Below, piece by piece: positions 62,079 to 64,000 of a DNA stretch of 64,000 bases. The notes beneath the pieces are model-generated. The model ran no database searches, had not been told where the DNA came from, and worked only from the letters and a program-made list of their open reading frames with translations. Source of the stretch: Oscheius tipulae (taxonomy: Eukaryota; Nematoda; Chromadorea; Rhabditida; Rhabditidae). Every line of letters begins with the position of its first letter. Position 1 is the stretch's first letter. The position numbers and the translations under genes were made by a program. The stretch covers positions 124,001-188,000 of the forward strand of contig JASJZH010000001.1 of the NCBI GenBank assembly GCA_037178975.1. The letters run 5' to 3'.

Positions 62079-63657
62079 TTTAAATTTTTGGCTGAAAAAT
62101 ATGGGTTAGAGTGAGGAAAGTATGAGAAAGTAGAGCGTATAAACGGGAAAAATGGGCTAAAATTACTACAAAACTTTCGAGGACCATTTGACACAACTTT
62201 TCAGCATCTAACAGTAATTCTCTGTCCTAAAATGCTGTAGAGCCAAGGACTAACACCGTGAGGCAGGGAATATGGCTTTTGGCATCGAAAAATGTAGGCA
62301 GACAGATGTTTCAATGCTTAAGTATCAAGAATATAACTTCATAAACATAAAAATCGGCAGAGGAATACAAAAATGGGAGTTTTACGATGTTAAATAGAGT
62401 AGAAGCGATGAGAAACTGAGAAGTAGGGTACTTTCAACAGTGGAAGCTTTCCCGACCCCGAAACAGGCTGCTTATCTTCCGTAGTGGAATGAAAAAAAGA
62501 AGCATTAATGTATCAATCGAAAAAATGAGAAAACGACATGAAGATGGACCTCCCGTTCGGAGTTGTGCACGGAAATGCGGCGTCGGTGAGAAAATGGTGC
62601 AACGAATTCACAATTAACAGCTTCGTTTCTCCTTATTTCCCACGCAAACGTGTTTTCGGGTAAAATACTAAGTAGAAGCAGAGCAATCGACCAATACCCT
62701 CATTCTCAAACAGAAATCTTGCTGTCTTATCACGCTTACATCAGTTTTTATGTCTAATTCAGGCCACAACTTTTTATAACTGTTCTAGCCTATAAGGCAC
62801 ACATTTTTAGCAATAAAAACCACAATAACCGGACAAGAAATCGGTAAAATAGAAGAGGAAAAAATTGGTAATAGTTCGGCGGGTGACCCCCTTCGTTCAA
62901 AAAATATGGTAGTCGGCCCCCTTCGTCCGTAAACGGGGTTTCTAGCGTATATCACTCATTTTTTTAGTTTCTAACCGCGTTTATTAAATTCAGCAGAAGT
63001 GATAACTCCTTGGAACATGAAAACAGCCCAATAAGAGCAGAAGAAGAAAGCGCGCCAAAAATTCCAAAGAAGCCTGCCCGAACTATTACCAAAAGATATC
63101 AAGACACGTACATATTACTTCCAAAACTAACCTGGAAAAAAGAAAACGATGTTGTTACAGTTAATAAGACATAAGTGACTGGAAATGCAGAGATATGAAC
63201 AGAAAATAACTCACAAGAACAAGTCTGCTGGTTTGAAATAGCTATACGACGTCAGTAAGCTCGTGTTTAGGGGGAACTTATTCTTCAGAACTTTTATCCT
63301 GTGGGCGTTACAGTAGGATTAGAAGCTTGTAAACACCTTAGGCAGATTGTAGGAGGAGTAAATATTGTCAAGCAAACTCTTGTCATTTCCAGAGATCGGA
63401 GAGAGAGACAGCGACAGAGGAACAGAGAGAAAGAAACAGAGGGACAGAGGGACAGAGACAGTTTACCTTCTCCATTATTTCTTTGCATCCTTCCAAAGCC
63501 CCTTGTTTTTTCCAGAAAGACCAAGACATATTACCTGCCACTCCAACCTTGGCCCGTGGTAATGAGGGGGCGGAGTCTAGGTCTCCTTTTTCGGGTCAAT
63601 AGACAGATTGTTACACCAACATTACGCTCCTTTTCTACTCCCAAAACAACCAGAAAA
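62079..63657. other. Divergent intergenic region DAXX-like/PCBD
   Basis: 1.6 kb between divergent starts, AT-rich, with no supported gene. A short duplicated block (gacccccttcgt and gcccccttcgtc, about 62886-62930) and a GACAGAGA tract at about 63395-63460 are present. Confidence 0.45.
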
Positions 63658-64000
63658 ATGGTTAGTTTCCCCCATTTTCAGAAGGAATCACGGGTTTCAG
63701 AGCTTGACCGATGACCAGAGAAAGGAATTCCTTCAGCCCCTCTTGGGCAAGGGCTGGAAGCTGACCGAAGGCCGGGATGCCATCCAGAAAGAGTTCAAGT
63801 TCGGTGATTTCAACGAGGCCTTCGGTTTCATGAGTCGCGTGGCCCTCAAAGCCGAAAAGATGGACCACCATCCGGAATGGTTCAACGTCTACAACAAGGT
63901 AGCAAGAAGAAAAATGCTTATTGCGCCAAGGACGCTCTCCTGATAGCGTAAATTGACCATTTGGTGACGGGAAAAAGTCTGCAAAGGTCCATATATTGAA
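63658..64000 (+). CDS. pcbd-1: Pterin-4a-carbinolamine dehydratase (3' end outside window)
   Basis: Exon 1 is only the ATG (63658-63660); exon 2 is 63701-63898, followed by gtagca and the window end. The enzyme dehydrates 4a-hydroxytetrahydrobiopterin, recycling the cofactor of aromatic amino acid hydroxylases. The 66 codons match most of the family: [19 protein letters not shown], then [20 protein letters not shown] with the active-site DHHPEW histidines. The start is chosen because only the ATG/63701 splice keeps this frame and gives the expected N-terminal length. An acceptor-like accag is 4 nt upstream. The last exon, HITLSTH in relatives, must lie beyond 64000. Confidence 0.9.

Overview
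This is a 64 kb piece of an animal nuclear genome, most likely a nematode. All genes are split by introns, many only 36-50 nt long, with TTTTCAG-type acceptors. Nearly every start codon lies 0-35 nt downstream of a splice acceptor, the mark of spliced-leader trans-splicing. Two gene pairs look like operons, and one gene resembles the nematode SRA/SRAB chemoreceptors. The genus cannot be fixed from sequence alone. Exon models below were read by eye; the coding length of each full model is a multiple of three, and deduced protein lengths are given. The chemoreceptor (one exon not found) and the DAXX-like gene (one unresolved junction) are the exceptions to note.

Layout. 1-1730 (+): 3' part of an RBM12-like RNA-binding protein. 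2475-4129 (+): SUMO-activating enzyme subunit AOS1/SAE1. 4420-5760: decayed paralogue of the first gene. 5799-9307 (-): LIM-homeobox Lhx1/5 (lin-11 class). 16228-15333 and 15133-10672 (-): PSME3IP1/FAM192A followed by mRNA cap methyltransferase RNMT, probably one operon. 16763-18704 and 18800-24033 (+): centriolar HYLS1 followed by an IGHMBP2-like helicase with a mitochondrial-looking N-terminus, a second probable operon. 29267-24792 (-): CIN85/CD2AP adaptor. 37040-32519 (-): decapping scaffold EDC4, divergent from a se­ven-finger C2H2 protein at 37499-39689 (+). 43003-39772 (-): chemoreceptor interrupted by a LINE fragment. 43-50.9 kb: gene-poor, repeat-rich. 50914-54484 (+): ARID3 (dead ringer/CFI-1). 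57000-55191 (-): TMEM53. 62078-58006 (-): DAXX-like histone chaperone. 63658-64000 (+): start of pterin-4a-carbinolamine dehydratase.

Between and inside genes lie accessory sequences: a foldback MITE-like family (two copies), a tRNA-derived SINE with a non-tRNA body (two copies), more than a dozen decayed tRNA-like A/B-box elements, a 375 bp dispersed repeat (two copies), a 5'-truncated LINE, long TCTCTGTC/GACAGAGA arrays in introns, and a recurrent TACGGTAR octamer, once as a perfect hairpin. Most genes are housekeeping (RNA processing and decay, SUMO, chromatin, cilia), with two developmental transcription factors (Lhx1/5 and ARID3). No virus, CRISPR array or intact tRNA gene was found.
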